From NVTR01 sp036479015 (lineage in GTDB: Bacteria > Pseudomonadota > Alphaproteobacteria > Rhodobacterales > Rhodobacteraceae), in contig JAZGFB010000048.1 in assembly GCA_036479015.1 (NCBI GenBank), forward strand, positions 69,060-133,059: 64,000 bases of DNA, written 5' to 3'. The notes beneath the pieces are model-generated. The model had not been told where the DNA came from, made no database searches, and worked only from the letters and a program-made list of their open reading frames with translations. Shown here piece after piece: positions 17,593 to 26,155 of this stretch. A program made the translations under genes and the position numbers. Within the stretch, counting starts at the first letter, position 1. Each line of letters begins with the position of its first letter.

Positions 17593-18423
17593 ATGCCAGA
17601 ATTACCAGAGGTTGAAACCGTCCGCCGGGGCCTGGAACCGGCAATGGCAGGGCAGTTGATTGCCCGCGCTGACATACGCCGCCCCGATCTGCGCTGGCCG
17701 TTTCCGCCTGATATGGCCGCCCGGTTGACCGGCAAACAGGTCACAAACCTGCGCCGCCGGTCAAAATACATATTGGTTGATCTGTCATCGGGGGAAACCC
17801 TGATCATCCATTTGGGCATGTCCGGGTTTATGCAGGTGTCAGGCGGGCCCCACCCAGAGCTGTTAAAACATGACCATGTGGTGCTGGATATGGCAACCGG
17901 CGCGCGGATCACATTTAATGACGCCCGCCGGTTTGGCTCGATGGATATCATTGCAACCGACAGGGTTGAAACCCACCGCCTGCTGGCCAGTCTGGGGCCA
18001 GAACCGCTGGGCAACACATTTGACGACACTTACCTTACGGCCCGGCTGAAAAACCGCAACACACCGATAAAGTCGGCGCTGCTGGACCAGCGGATCGTGG
18101 CGGGGCTGGGCAATATATATGTCTGCGAAGTGCTGCACCGCACCGGCATTTCACCACTGATCAAGTCAGGCAAGCTGTCGCGCCGCCGGGTCAACAGCCT
18201 GATCCCGGCCATACGCGATGTGCTGAACGAAGCCATTGCTGCCGGTGGATCATCGCTACAGGATCACCGCCAAACTGACGGGGAACTGGGTTATTTCCAG
18301 CATCGGTTTCAGGTTTATGACCGGGAAAATCAGCCCTGCACAAAGCCAGAGTGCACCGGAAATATTCAGCGCATCGTGCAGGCGGGCCGTTCTTCTTTCT
18401 ATTGCGGCACATGCCAGAACTAG
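17593..18423 (+). CDS. mutM: Formamidopyrimidine-DNA glycosylase
   Basis: This 276-residue bifunctional base-excision repair enzyme removes 8-oxoguanine and cuts the resulting abasic site. The start at 17593 gives 'MPELPEVETVRRGL', placing the catalytic proline at position 2 and the conserved glutamate at 3. Upstream in-frame starts at 17575 and 17590 would bury that proline. The DNA-binding H2TH region contains 'QRIVAGLGNIYVCEVL'. The C-terminal zinc finger has cysteines in CTKPEC and CGTC. Confidence 0.95.
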   Translation: MPELPEVETVRRGLEPAMAGQLIARADIRRPDLRWPFPPDMAARLTGKQVTNLRRRSKYILVDLSSGETLIIHLGMSGFMQVSGGPHPELLKHDHVVLDMATGARITFNDARRFGSMDIIATDRVETHRLLASLGPEPLGNTFDDTYLTARLKNRNTPIKSALLDQRIVAGLGNIYVCEVLHRTGISPLIKSGKLSRRRVNSLIPAIRDVLNEAIAAGGSSLQDHRQTDGELGYFQHRFQVYDRENQPCTKPECTGNIQRIVQAGRSSFYCGTCQN

Positions 18424-18424
18424 C

Positions 18425-18452
18425 TTGAACGACCGCTTTAGCCTGCTACAAC
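18425..18452 (+). promoter_or_regulatory. Weak promoter candidate for the enoyl-CoA hydratase gene
   Basis: TTGAAC and TACAAC are separated by 16 bases in the short gap after mutM. Each box matches the consensus at four of six positions, so this is only suggestive. Confidence 0.25.
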
Positions 18453-18486
18453 TTTTGTCTGAACATATGAAAACTGGGATTCCTGA

Positions 18487-19263
18487 ATGGCCTACAAAAC
18501 TATTATTGTCGACATCGCGGATGATGTCTGTTTGATCCGGCTGAATCGCCCTGACGCGCTAAATGCGCTAAATTCCGAATTGCTGGGGGAACTGGGCTCT
18601 GCCCTGAAAGCCGCAGACAGCAGTGATAAGGTCCGCTGTATTGTGCTGACCGGGTCGGAAAAAGCCTTTGCCGCCGGGGCTGACATTAAGGAAATGTCCG
18701 GAAAATCTGCCGTAGATGTGTTCACACAGGATCTGTTTGCCGACGCCTCACAGGTCATCAACAGTATTCGTAAACCCATCATCGCGGCTGTCGCCGGTTA
18801 TGCGCTTGGGGGAGGGTGCGAACTGGCCATGTCGTGCGATATTATTATTGCCGCCGATACCGCCAAATTTGGCCAGCCAGAAATTAACCTGGGCGTAATA
18901 GCCGGAATAGGGGGCACCCAGCGCCTAACCCGTTATGTTGGGAAATCCAAATCAATGGAGATGCACCTGACCGGGCGCTTCATGGACGCCACAGAGGCCG
19001 AAAGCTCTGGGCTGGTCAGCCGCGTTGTGCCGGCGGCCAAACTATTGGATGACGCCATGGCCACCGCCAATAAGATTGCGGAAAAATCGGCAATGTCAGT
19101 AAAGTTTGCCAAAGAAGCGGTGAACCGTGCCTATGAAACCACCCTGGCTGAGGGGCTGTTATATGAGCGCCGGGTGTTCCAGTCGCTGTTTGCCACTGAG
19201 GACCAAAAAGAAGGTATGCTGGCCTTTCTGGAAAAGCGGGAACCGCAGTTTCGCGACAAGTAA
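18487..19263 (+). CDS. Enoyl-CoA hydratase
   Basis: This 258-residue crotonase-fold enzyme hydrates trans-2-enoyl-CoA to 3-hydroxyacyl-CoA in fatty-acid beta-oxidation. The oxyanion-hole motif 'AFAAGADIKEM' is near residue 60. The catalytic pair lies in 'GYALGGGCELAMSCD' (first Glu) and 'GQPEINLGVIAGIGGTQRL' (second Glu), as in short-chain mitochondrial-type hydratases. It stands alone between mutM and rpsT. A pair of unusual hairpins begins directly after its stop. Confidence 0.92.
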   Translation: MAYKTIIVDIADDVCLIRLNRPDALNALNSELLGELGSALKAADSSDKVRCIVLTGSEKAFAAGADIKEMSGKSAVDVFTQDLFADASQVINSIRKPIIAAVAGYALGGGCELAMSCDIIIAADTAKFGQPEINLGVIAGIGGTQRLTRYVGKSKSMEMHLTGRFMDATEAESSGLVSRVVPAAKLLDDAMATANKIAEKSAMSVKFAKEAVNRAYETTLAEGLLYERRVFQSLFATEDQKEGMLAFLEKREPQFRDK

Positions 19264-19307
19264 GATTTTTCTGCGAAAAATCGAGGCAATTCTTCGCAGA
19301 AGAATTG
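19264..19307 (+). other. Tandem hairpins with complementary loops
   Basis: Immediately after the hydratase stop there are two perfect hairpins: GATTTTT-CTGCG-AAAAATC (19264-19282) and CAATTCTT-CGCAG-AAGAATTG (19287-19307). The five-base loops CTGCG and CGCAG are exact complements, so they could kiss. Alternatively TTCTGCGAA and TTCGCAGAA could form one nine-base stem. There is no U tract after either, so a simple terminator is unlikely. It sits 35 bases upstream of the rpsT promoter. Confidence 0.7.
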
Positions 19308-19341
19308 TGCCGCCCGGCTTGAAAAACTTGGCCTGACCCCG

Positions 19342-19370
19342 TTGACTCATCCCGGATGACCGCCTAGAAG
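19342..19370 (+). promoter_or_regulatory. Probable rpsT promoter
   Basis: TTGACT (19342-19347) and TAGAAG (19365-19370) are 17 bases apart, giving a leader of about 38 bases before rpsT. The flank CGTTGACTC is shared with the candidate smc promoter. Confidence 0.45.
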
Positions 19371-19414
19371 CGCGACTTCAGATTTACCTTAGCCCAAAGC
19401 GGGAATGAACACTC

Positions 19415-19678
19415 ATGGCAAATTCGCCCCAAGCCAAAAAACGCGCGCGTCAAAATGACCGCCGCGCTGCAGTTAACAAAACGCGCCGAACGCGCATTCG
19501 GTCTTTCTTGCGCAAAGTCGAAGAAGCGATCGCATCAGGCAAAAAAGATGACGCAACCATCGCTCTTCGGGCAGCCCAGCCAGAATTGATGCGCGGCGTC
19601 ACCAAAGGCCTGTTCCACAAAAAGACCGTCGCACGCAAAATGTCGCGGTTGTCTTCCCGGGTTAAAGCCATCGCTTAA
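19415..19678 (+). CDS. rpsT: 30S ribosomal protein S20
   Basis: This 87-residue basic protein opens with 'MANSPQAKKRARQNDRR', the standard start of bacterial S20, and is rich in Lys, Arg and Ala throughout. It binds 16S rRNA early in assembly of the small subunit. It has its own candidate promoter and a strong terminator 25 bases after the stop, so it is probably monocistronic. Placement near dnaA is usual in this bacterial group. Confidence 0.97.
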   Translation: MANSPQAKKRARQNDRRAAVNKTRRTRIRSFLRKVEEAIASGKKDDATIALRAAQPELMRGVTKGLFHKKTVARKMSRLSSRVKAIA

Positions 19679-19702
19679 ATTAAGATTTGGATATTTGATT
19701 TG

Positions 19703-19730
19703 AAAGGCGCGCCATTGGGCGCGCCTTTTT
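19703..19730 (+). terminator. Rho-independent terminator of rpsT
   Basis: AAAGGCGCGCC and GGCGCGCCTTT form an 11-base stem closed by the loop ATTG. The stem ends in a run of T residues. It is the clearest intrinsic terminator in the window. Confidence 0.92.
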
Positions 19731-19893
19731 TGTTTCCGGTTCAGATATTTTTGCAACGATTAATATGTGATTCAGCAGCCTTAGAGGATTCGGTTTCACA
19801 AAGGTCTGAGTCAAGCACGAAGATCAGTTGCGTGGACCGCATATGCCTTGCTAGCTTGACCATGCGATTCACATCGTCTTGGGGGACAATTGA

Positions 19894-20343
19894 TTGAGAA
19901 CGGGGTCACATCCGCGCGTTGGGGAAGTACTGCCAGCCGACGCTTGGAACATTCTGGAAACGGAAAAAGACGCCCGGCTGATTGATGTCAGGACGCAGGC
20001 AGAATGGAATTTTGTCGGCCTGCCTGATCTTTCGGAGCTGAACCATACGATGCTTTGCGTTGAATGGGCCAGCTTTCCGGATATGTCCAAAAACCCGCAC
20101 TTTGCGGATACGGTGATAGAAGCCCTGGGGGATGAGGCCCCCGGCAAGCTGCTGTTTCTGTGCCGCTCTGGGGTGCGCTCGTTACATGCAGCGCAGGCTG
20201 TTGCTGCCCGGTACCTTGAGATGGGTCAGGCAGTTGACTGCTTGAATGTAGCTGAGGGTTTTGAAGGCGATTTGAATGCGCATGGACGAAGGGGCATCCA
20301 GAACGGATGGAAACACCGGGGGTTGGCGTGGCGCCAATCCTGA
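19894..20343 (+). CDS. Rhodanese-like sulfurtransferase domain protein
   Basis: This 149-residue single-domain rhodanese has the active-site loop 'LFLCRSGVRS' with the catalytic cysteine near residue 90, and 'ARLIDVRTQAEW' as the N-terminal signature. It may transfer sulfane sulfur or act as a sulfur-relay partner; the physiological substrate is unknown. The TTG start is supported by GGGGGA seven bases upstream. It ends 17 bases before the dnaA start, so it may be transcribed together with dnaA. Confidence 0.82.
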   Translation: MRTGSHPRVGEVLPADAWNILETEKDARLIDVRTQAEWNFVGLPDLSELNHTMLCVEWASFPDMSKNPHFADTVIEALGDEAPGKLLFLCRSGVRSLHAAQAVAARYLEMGQAVDCLNVAEGFEGDLNAHGRRGIQNGWKHRGLAWRQS

Positions 20344-20359
20344 CAGACAAGAAACGGGC

Positions 20360-21715
20360 ATGGGACAAATGACTAAAGATATCTGGGGACAAGTGCAGGA
20401 TGCGTTGCAAAATACGGTGGGCAAAAACAATTATAAAAACTGGATCGAACCGCTTGAGTTTTCATGCATAAAGAACGGCATCGCCACATTTCACGTTCCG
20501 ACCAATTTTATGGGCAACTGGGTGTCACGCAATTTTGGCGATCAGATATTACAACAGCTGTCATCCAATGGTGCCAGCGTCTCTCGGGTTGAATTTAATG
20601 TTCCCCGCATAGCCAATCGCTCAGCGGTCCAACCAACGCCAGCCAAACCTGCCGCCCCCAAACGTCGCCACGACATGCCCGGTGCCCCGCTTGACCAGCG
20701 TTTTACCTTTGACAAATTTGTCGTCGGCAAACCAAACCAACTTGCCCATGTCGCCGCCAGACGTGTCGCCGAGGGTGGCCCTGTTGGTTTCAATCCGCTG
20801 TTTCTTTATGGCGGCGTTGGGCTTGGCAAAACCCACCTGATGCATGCCATCGCCTGGGAATTACAAAGCAAAAGCCCGGAAATGAATGTGGTTTATCTGT
20901 CTGCCGAACAGTTCATGTACCGCTTTGTTCAGTCGATTCGTGAAAACCAGATGATGGATTTCAAACAGATGTTCCGCTCGGTTGATGTGCTGATGGTGGA
21001 TGACGTGCAATTCATTGCAGGCAAAGACAGCACCCAGGAAGAGTTTTTTCATACGTTCAATGCTCTGGTTGACCAAAACAAACAAATAATCATTTCGGCC
21101 GACCGGGCACCTGACGACATCAAAGGGCTGGAAGAACGTATCAAGTCACGCCTGCAATGTGGTCTGGTGGTTGATTTGCACCCGACCGACTATGAGTTGC
21201 GTTTGGGCATTCTGCAAAACAAAGTTGAAATTTATCGCCAGCAATATCCGGGGCTGGCGATCAATGACGGCGTGCTCGAATTTTTAGCGCACCGCATTTC
21301 CACCAATGTCCGTGTGCTTGAGGGCGCGCTGATGCGGTTGTTTGCCTTTGCGTCGCTGGTGGGGCGTGAAATCACGCTGGAACTGGCCCAGGATTGCCTG
21401 GCCGACATCTTGCGCGCCACCAATCGTAAGGTGACCGTCGAGGAAATTCAGCGCAAAGTTTCGGAGCATTACAACATTCGCATGTCCGACATGATCGGCC
21501 CACGCCGGGTGCGTGTTATTGCGCGCCCGCGTCAGGTGGCGATGTATCTGGCAAAGCAACTGACCAGCCGCAGCCTGCCCGATATTGGCCGGCGTTTTGG
21601 TGGCCGGGATCATACCACTGTCATGCATGGGGTGCGCCGGATCGAGGACCTGAAAATCCACGACAGCCAAATAGCCGAAGACCTGGAACTTTTGCGCCGC
21701 GCGCTTGAGGCATAG
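20360..21715 (+). CDS. dnaA: Chromosomal replication initiator DnaA
   Basis: This protein of about 451 residues binds DnaA boxes and opens the origin. It has the N-terminal 'DIWGQVQDALQNTVGKNNYKN' type domain, a short linker, the AAA+ domain with Walker A 'GGVGLGKTHLMHAI' and Walker B 'VLMVDDVQFIAG', and a C-terminal helix-turn-helix with 'FGGRDHTTVMHGVRRIE'. The ATG at 20369 is an equally good start, and neither has a strong ribosome-binding site. Codons upstream of 20360 overlap the rhodanese gene and are not family-like. No perfect DnaA box is present in the gaps next to this gene. Confidence 0.95.
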   Translation: MGQMTKDIWGQVQDALQNTVGKNNYKNWIEPLEFSCIKNGIATFHVPTNFMGNWVSRNFGDQILQQLSSNGASVSRVEFNVPRIANRSAVQPTPAKPAAPKRRHDMPGAPLDQRFTFDKFVVGKPNQLAHVAARRVAEGGPVGFNPLFLYGGVGLGKTHLMHAIAWELQSKSPEMNVVYLSAEQFMYRFVQSIRENQMMDFKQMFRSVDVLMVDDVQFIAGKDSTQEEFFHTFNALVDQNKQIIISADRAPDDIKGLEERIKSRLQCGLVVDLHPTDYELRLGILQNKVEIYRQQYPGLAINDGVLEFLAHRISTNVRVLEGALMRLFAFASLVGREITLELAQDCLADILRATNRKVTVEEIQRKVSEHYNIRMSDMIGPRRVRVIARPRQVAMYLAKQLTSRSLPDIGRRFGGRDHTTVMHGVRRIEDLKIHDSQIAEDLELLRRALEA

Positions 21716-21784
21716 ACCACCAAAGCACGCAGTCGTTTTTAGCCCACACAACCCTTTGCCTTTACCCGGCAATTGAAATAATCC

Positions 21785-21812
21785 TTGAGCCGAGCGGGGA
21801 ATGGGCTACATT
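21785..21812 (+). promoter_or_regulatory. Candidate dnaN promoter
   Basis: TTGAGC and TACATT are separated by 16 bases in the 144-base dnaA-dnaN gap. Both boxes match consensus at four of six positions. dnaN could also be read from the dnaA promoter. Confidence 0.3.
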
Positions 21813-21859
21813 CGCCGCCCCGGAGCATGAAAAGGCCCGGCATATGAAAAGGGTAGGCT

Positions 21860-22978
21860 ATGAAGATCAGTATTGAACGCGGCACGTTGCTAAAGGCCCT
21901 GTCCCAGGCGCAGTCGGTGGTAGAGCGTCGCAATACCATCCCAATTCTGGCAAATGTTTTGATCGAAGCTGATGGTGCCGAAGCATCTTTTCGCGCCACT
22001 GATCTGGATATCGAAGTTGTCGATAAAATAGCGGCCGTTGTTGAACGGGCCGGTGCCACCACGGTATCAGCCGTCATGCTGCATGAAATTGTGCGCAAAC
22101 TGCCCGACGGGGCGCTGGTTGCCCTGACGGATGACGGCAGTTCTGGCCGCCTGACGGTTGAGGCAGGGCGCTCAAACTTTTCGCTGGCCACTTTGCCGCG
22201 CGAAGATTTTCCGGTTATGACGTCCTCTGAATATGACACGAATTTTGCGATTGCAGCACCGGTTTTACGCCGGCTGTTTGATAAGACCAAATTCGCAATT
22301 TCCACCGAGGAAACCCGCTATTACCTGAACGGCGTCTATATGCATATTGCCACCGGCGAAAACGGCCCGGCCCTGCGCTGTGTGGCCACTGACGGGCACC
22401 GTTTGGCGCGGGTTGATGCGGCCCTTCCGGATGGCGCTGATGGTATGGCCGGGGTCATTGTTCCGCGTAAAACCGTCGCTGAAATGCGTAAACTTTTGGA
22501 TGATGACGACACCACAATCGCCGTGTCTGTTTCTGAAACCAAGGTGCGGTTTGCCACGCCACAGATCACCCTGACGTCAAAGGTTATTGACGGCACATTC
22601 CCGGATTACACCCGGGTTATACCCCAGGGCAACACCCGCCGCCTTGAGGTGGATGCCGCAGAATTTGCCAAGGCCGTGGACCGGGTGGCAACCGTGTCAT
22701 CTGAACGCTCACGGGCTGTGAAGCTGTCACTGGAAGAAGACCGTTTGACCCTATCGGTGAACGCCCCTGACAGCGGCGCTGCTGAAGAAGAACTGGCCGT
22801 GGCCTATAGCGATGAGCCGCTTGAAATTGGCTTTAACGCTAAATATTTGCTGGAAATTTCCAGTCAGGTGGATCGTGAAAATGCGGTGTTCATGTTCAAT
22901 TCATCTGGGGATCCGACTTTAATGCGCGAAGGCGATGATGACAGTGCGGTTTATGTTGTCATGCCGATGCGGGTCTAG
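21860..22978 (+). CDS. dnaN: DNA polymerase III sliding clamp (beta subunit)
   Basis: This 372-residue protein has the length and three-domain repeat of the bacterial clamp. It starts 'MKISIERGTLLKALSQAQSV' and ends with the characteristic 'VYVVMPMRV'. It forms the ring dimer that tethers polymerase III to DNA and serves as a docking site for replication and repair proteins. It follows dnaA and precedes recF, the classical gene order. Confidence 0.97.
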   Translation: MKISIERGTLLKALSQAQSVVERRNTIPILANVLIEADGAEASFRATDLDIEVVDKIAAVVERAGATTVSAVMLHEIVRKLPDGALVALTDDGSSGRLTVEAGRSNFSLATLPREDFPVMTSSEYDTNFAIAAPVLRRLFDKTKFAISTEETRYYLNGVYMHIATGENGPALRCVATDGHRLARVDAALPDGADGMAGVIVPRKTVAEMRKLLDDDDTTIAVSVSETKVRFATPQITLTSKVIDGTFPDYTRVIPQGNTRRLEVDAAEFAKAVDRVATVSSERSRAVKLSLEEDRLTLSVNAPDSGAAEEELAVAYSDEPLEIGFNAKYLLEISSQVDRENAVFMFNSSGDPTLMREGDDDSAVYVVMPMRV

Positions 22979-22999
22979 CGTTTGCAGCTAAGCTGGGGT

Positions 23000-23031
23000 G
23001 CCTCCGGCGGAGATATTTAGGAAAAGAAGAA
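23000..23031 (+). repeat. Dispersed intergenic repeat, copy 2
   Basis: This element reads GCCTCCGGCGGAGATATTT then AGGAAAAGAAGAA. It differs from the copy at 6753 by only two or three bases. It occupies half of the 63-base dnaN-recF gap and ends just before the recF ribosome-binding region. Confidence 0.75.
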
Positions 23032-23041
23032 GGGCCGGTGT

Positions 23042-24148
23042 ATGGGTGTGCTTGCGGTCACTGAACTGACGGTATCGCATTTTCGCTCGCATCAGCTGGC
23101 GCGGCTTGAATTTCAGGCTGGCCCGGTTGCCATCTATGGCCCCAATGGGGCCGGTAAAACCAATTTACTGGAAGCCATTTCACTGCTGTCGCCGGGGCGC
23201 GGTTTGCGCCGGGCCACGTTGGATGACATGGCGCGACGGCCGCAATCTTTGGGCTGGAAAATTCGCGCCGGGCTGACCAGTCTGCATCAAAGCCATGCCG
23301 TGGAAACCTGGGTTGAACCGGGCGGGCCGCGCCAGACCCGGATTGATGATAAGGCAGCGACGCAAGTGGCGCTGGGCCGCATTGCACGTATTCTTTGGCT
23401 GGTGCCGTCCATGGACCGGCTGTGGACCGAGGGCGCAGACGGGCGGCGCCGGTTTGTAGACCGGATGACGCTTAGCTTTAAGCCCAGCCACGCCGAGGCG
23501 GTCCTGACATATGAAAAGGCCATGCGCGAACGCAACAGGCTGCTAAAAGATCAGGTGCGAGATGCGTCCTGGTACGGGGCACTTGAGGATCAGATGGCCA
23601 CATCTGGTGCGGCGATACTGGCCAACCGCACCATGGCAATATCACGGGTAACTGATGCCCAGAAAGACGCTAAAACCGCGTTTCCGCGTGCCGATTTAAC
23701 GCTGTATGGCCCCGAAGGCGTGCCACTGGCCGATGGGCGCGATGCGCTGGTCGCGGCATTTGAGCAAGGCCGGGCGCAAGATATGTATGCCGGGCGCACC
23801 CTAAGCGGGCCGCACCGGGCAGATTTGCGGGCGATCTATGCCGATAAGAACGTGGCCGCGCGCGACTGTTCCACCGGCGAACAAAAAGCATTGCTGATCT
23901 CGCTGATCCTGGCCAATGCGCGCGCCCTGGCAGATGACTTTGGCGCCCCACCGATCCTGTTGCTGGATGAGGTCGCCGCCCATCTGGACGCCACACGCCG
24001 CGCCGCCCTGTATGACGAAATTTGTGCCATTGGTGCCCAGGCGTTCATGACGGGCACCGGGGCGGAACTGTTTGAAGACCTTGGCACCCGGGCGCAGTAC
24101 CTGCATGTGACCGAGGATGATAATACTTCAGTGGTGCAGCAGGCCTAA
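23042..24148 (+). CDS. recF: DNA replication and repair protein RecF
   Basis: This 368-residue SMC-like ATPase has Walker A 'GPNGAGKTNLLEAI' near residue 36, the signature region 'STGEQKALLISLILANARAL' and Walker B 'ILLLDEVAAHLDATR'. It loads RecA onto gapped DNA with RecO and RecR during replication-fork repair. Its last four bases overlap the end of the convergent S41 peptidase gene. gyrB, often the next gene in other bacteria, is not here. Confidence 0.95.
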   Translation: MGVLAVTELTVSHFRSHQLARLEFQAGPVAIYGPNGAGKTNLLEAISLLSPGRGLRRATLDDMARRPQSLGWKIRAGLTSLHQSHAVETWVEPGGPRQTRIDDKAATQVALGRIARILWLVPSMDRLWTEGADGRRRFVDRMTLSFKPSHAEAVLTYEKAMRERNRLLKDQVRDASWYGALEDQMATSGAAILANRTMAISRVTDAQKDAKTAFPRADLTLYGPEGVPLADGRDALVAAFEQGRAQDMYAGRTLSGPHRADLRAIYADKNVAARDCSTGEQKALLISLILANARALADDFGAPPILLLDEVAAHLDATRRAALYDEICAIGAQAFMTGTGAELFEDLGTRAQYLHVTEDDNTSVVQQA

Positions 24149-25488
24149 TTGCCCAGTATTGCTGCCGCTTCTTGCAGCAGGGTGTCTTTGCCGGCGTTAA
24201 AACCTTTTAGATCAAAGTCACGCGGCAGATCGGCTGGCAGGCCGGGGCCTTCAAAAACCTGCCCACCCGGTGTTGTGTAAATCTGATGCGAGAAACCGAT
24301 TTCCCAGCCATTGGGCAGATTGCGCGACAGGATATCAGAATGGGCCCCGGCGGTGTCCTGCCCCATGACCGTGACCTGGGGCAGTTCCCGCAGGGCCATG
24401 GTGAAAATCTCGGCGGCACTGGCAGAATAACCGCTGGTCAGCAGGATCACGGGCTGGTCAAGAAACACAGTGCCGTTGGGTTGGGTAAATTCAATGTGCG
24501 GCGGGGTAAACCCGTCCAGCGTTTGCGTGACTTTGCTAAACGCCTGCACCGGGTGATCGGTAAACGCCCCGGCGTAAGCCAGCGAAATACTGTCATCCCC
24601 ACCGGGGTTAAAGCGCACGTCTACAATGATACCTTGCGCATCGCTTAGCGCAATTGCTGCGGTCTGGATCGCCGCCATGGCAACGCTGGCGCCCGTGCTG
24701 CCAAAACCAGTATTCGCCTCCATATGGGTCAGCCGGATGTAGCCAACCCCGCCATCCAGCCAGCCATAGGATAGCCCGGTCTCGTCAATACCAATCACCG
24801 CGTCGCCTAGATAGGTTTTGGCCACCACACGCACGTCATCCAGTGCATCACCCCAGGGCACGCCGGTTTCCGGGGAATGGCCGCGGCGGTTTTCACGATC
24901 AACAAAATAGACATGCCCGTCCTCTAGCCCGTGCACGAGACCGCGAAAAATTTCAAACAATTCATCCGGTGTTGTGGTCGCTGTTACCTGTGGTCGAAAT
25001 TCAGCATAGCGCGCATCCCAGTCTACACCATACAGATCAAAAAACGGATAATGCTCGGCGAATGCATTCCAAAACACCTCAAAATTCCATTCGGGGTCGT
25101 CCGCGTCATGCCCGGCACCTTGTTCACAAATCTCTGGCATACCATCCAGCCGATCAGTGCCAATCGGGTTCACTGTGCTGGATTCATGGATCACCAGCGC
25201 GCCATCAACCGTTTCAAATTCAATGCCGCCAAGGGTTTTGAGCAGCCACAGATTGGCCGGGGCCAGTTGATACCGCTCGCAGCTTACCGGGGTAATTTCC
25301 CGCATATCAATGGTAAAGCGGCCAATATCGGCGACGATTCCATAGCCTTGGGTGCGCCACTGACCCCGCAGGTCTGCCCCCGGCATGCCCCACACCCAAA
25401 AGCCAATAAATGCGAACAATAGACCACCAAACAGCACCAGTGCCCCCCGTAAAATCTTACCAAGTAAGGATGGTCTTGTGTGACCCAT
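24145..25488 (-). CDS. S41-family (tail-specific) serine peptidase
   Basis: This 447-residue protein has an N-terminal membrane anchor or signal helix (about 12-34), a central region with 'GLEDGHVYFVDRENR' near 187-201, and the S41 core 'VDVRFNPGGDD' at 289-298. The catalytic-serine segment 'TSGYSASAAE' is at 351-360. It probably cleaves peptides or protein C-termini in the periplasm. No PDZ domain is obvious, so it resembles the stand-alone TSPc or tricorn-core type more than CtpA. It converges on recF with a four-base overlap and no terminator between them. Confidence 0.82.
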   Translation of the reverse strand: MGHTRPSLLGKILRGALVLFGGLLFAFIGFWVWGMPGADLRGQWRTQGYGIVADIGRFTIDMREITPVSCERYQLAPANLWLLKTLGGIEFETVDGALVIHESSTVNPIGTDRLDGMPEICEQGAGHDADDPEWNFEVFWNAFAEHYPFFDLYGVDWDARYAEFRPQVTATTTPDELFEIFRGLVHGLEDGHVYFVDRENRRGHSPETGVPWGDALDDVRVVAKTYLGDAVIGIDETGLSYGWLDGGVGYIRLTHMEANTGFGSTGASVAMAAIQTAAIALSDAQGIIVDVRFNPGGDDSISLAYAGAFTDHPVQAFSKVTQTLDGFTPPHIEFTQPNGTVFLDQPVILLTSGYSASAAEIFTMALRELPQVTVMGQDTAGAHSDILSRNLPNGWEIGFSHQIYTTPGGQVFEGPGLPADLPRDFDLKGFNAGKDTLLQEAAAILGN

Positions 25489-25669
25489 AATTGGGTGCCC
25501 CTTGCTTATGCTAATAATGGTAACATATCGTTTGGCCTGTTCCTTTCAAGGCCATGATCAAGGCCAAGGTGTTTAGCTGCCATTTGATACCAGTTCATGG
25601 TGGAGTGCTATTGCAGAGGTCTGTATACCCCCCTGGAAATGCAAATGATCCGTAGATAAGGAAATATTC

Positions 25670-25999
25670 ATGAAACGAATGGGCAGAGTTGTTAGCATCA
25701 GGCCAGAAGATATTCCGGAATATAAGCGGCTACATGCCGATGTTTGGCCGGAAATTCTTGCGAGCCTCACTAAGTGCAATATCACGAATTATTCGCTTTT
25801 CCTGAGAGAGCCAGAAAATCTGTTGTTCTCTTATTGGGAATATGTTGGCGTCGACTTTGAAGCAGACCGCCTGATCATGTCTCAAAATGAAACGTTCAAA
25901 GAGTGGTTGAAAATTTGTGACCCCATGCAGGTGCCGCTTGAAAGCCGCGCTAAGGGCGAATGGTGGGCATCAATGGAAGAGGTTTTTTATATGAGCTAA
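25670..25999 (+). CDS. L-rhamnose/L-fucose mutarotase family protein
   Basis: This 109-residue protein of the RhaM-like (DUF718, COG3254) family interconverts anomers of 6-deoxy-sugars. Family features are 'EYKRLHADVWPEIL' with the active-site histidine near residue 23, 'NYSLFLREPENLLFSYWEY', and the C-terminal 'EWWASMEEVF' tryptophan pair. It starts after TAAGGAAATATTC. No rhamnose genes are adjacent. Members also serve L-fucose pathways, so it could support the fucose operon near 47 kb, although it is 20 kb away. Confidence 0.85.
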   Translation: MKRMGRVVSIRPEDIPEYKRLHADVWPEILASLTKCNITNYSLFLREPENLLFSYWEYVGVDFEADRLIMSQNETFKEWLKICDPMQVPLESRAKGEWWASMEEVFYMS

Positions 26000-26071
26000 T
26001 GGCACCAGGCATGGCTGCCGCTATGCTGGCCGCGGTTTCTTTTTGCCGCGGTATCAGGCGGCAAGGTGCCA
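26000..26071. other. Three-tier nested inverted repeat
   Basis: Directly after the mutarotase stop there are three nested complementary pairs: TGGCACC/GGTGCCA (26000-26006 with 26065-26071), TGCCGC/GCGGCA (26016-26021 with 26058-26063) and CCGCGG/CCGCGG (26030-26035 with 26046-26051). Together they would fold into one long interrupted hairpin. A U tract is missing, so intrinsic termination is uncertain. Confidence 0.55.
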
Positions 26072-26155
26072 ACAATTATTGGGGTGCTCGGCTTGGCTTT
26101 TTTTACAAGTCGAACCTGTTACACTATACCTGAAACGTCTTACAGGAGCCCCGCT

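Noticed and set aside
19670..21860. Possible replication origin next to dnaA
   Set aside because: The gaps before and after dnaA contain no perfect DnaA box and no tandem A/T-rich repeats; the two perfect boxes seen (11626 and 41151) are isolated.
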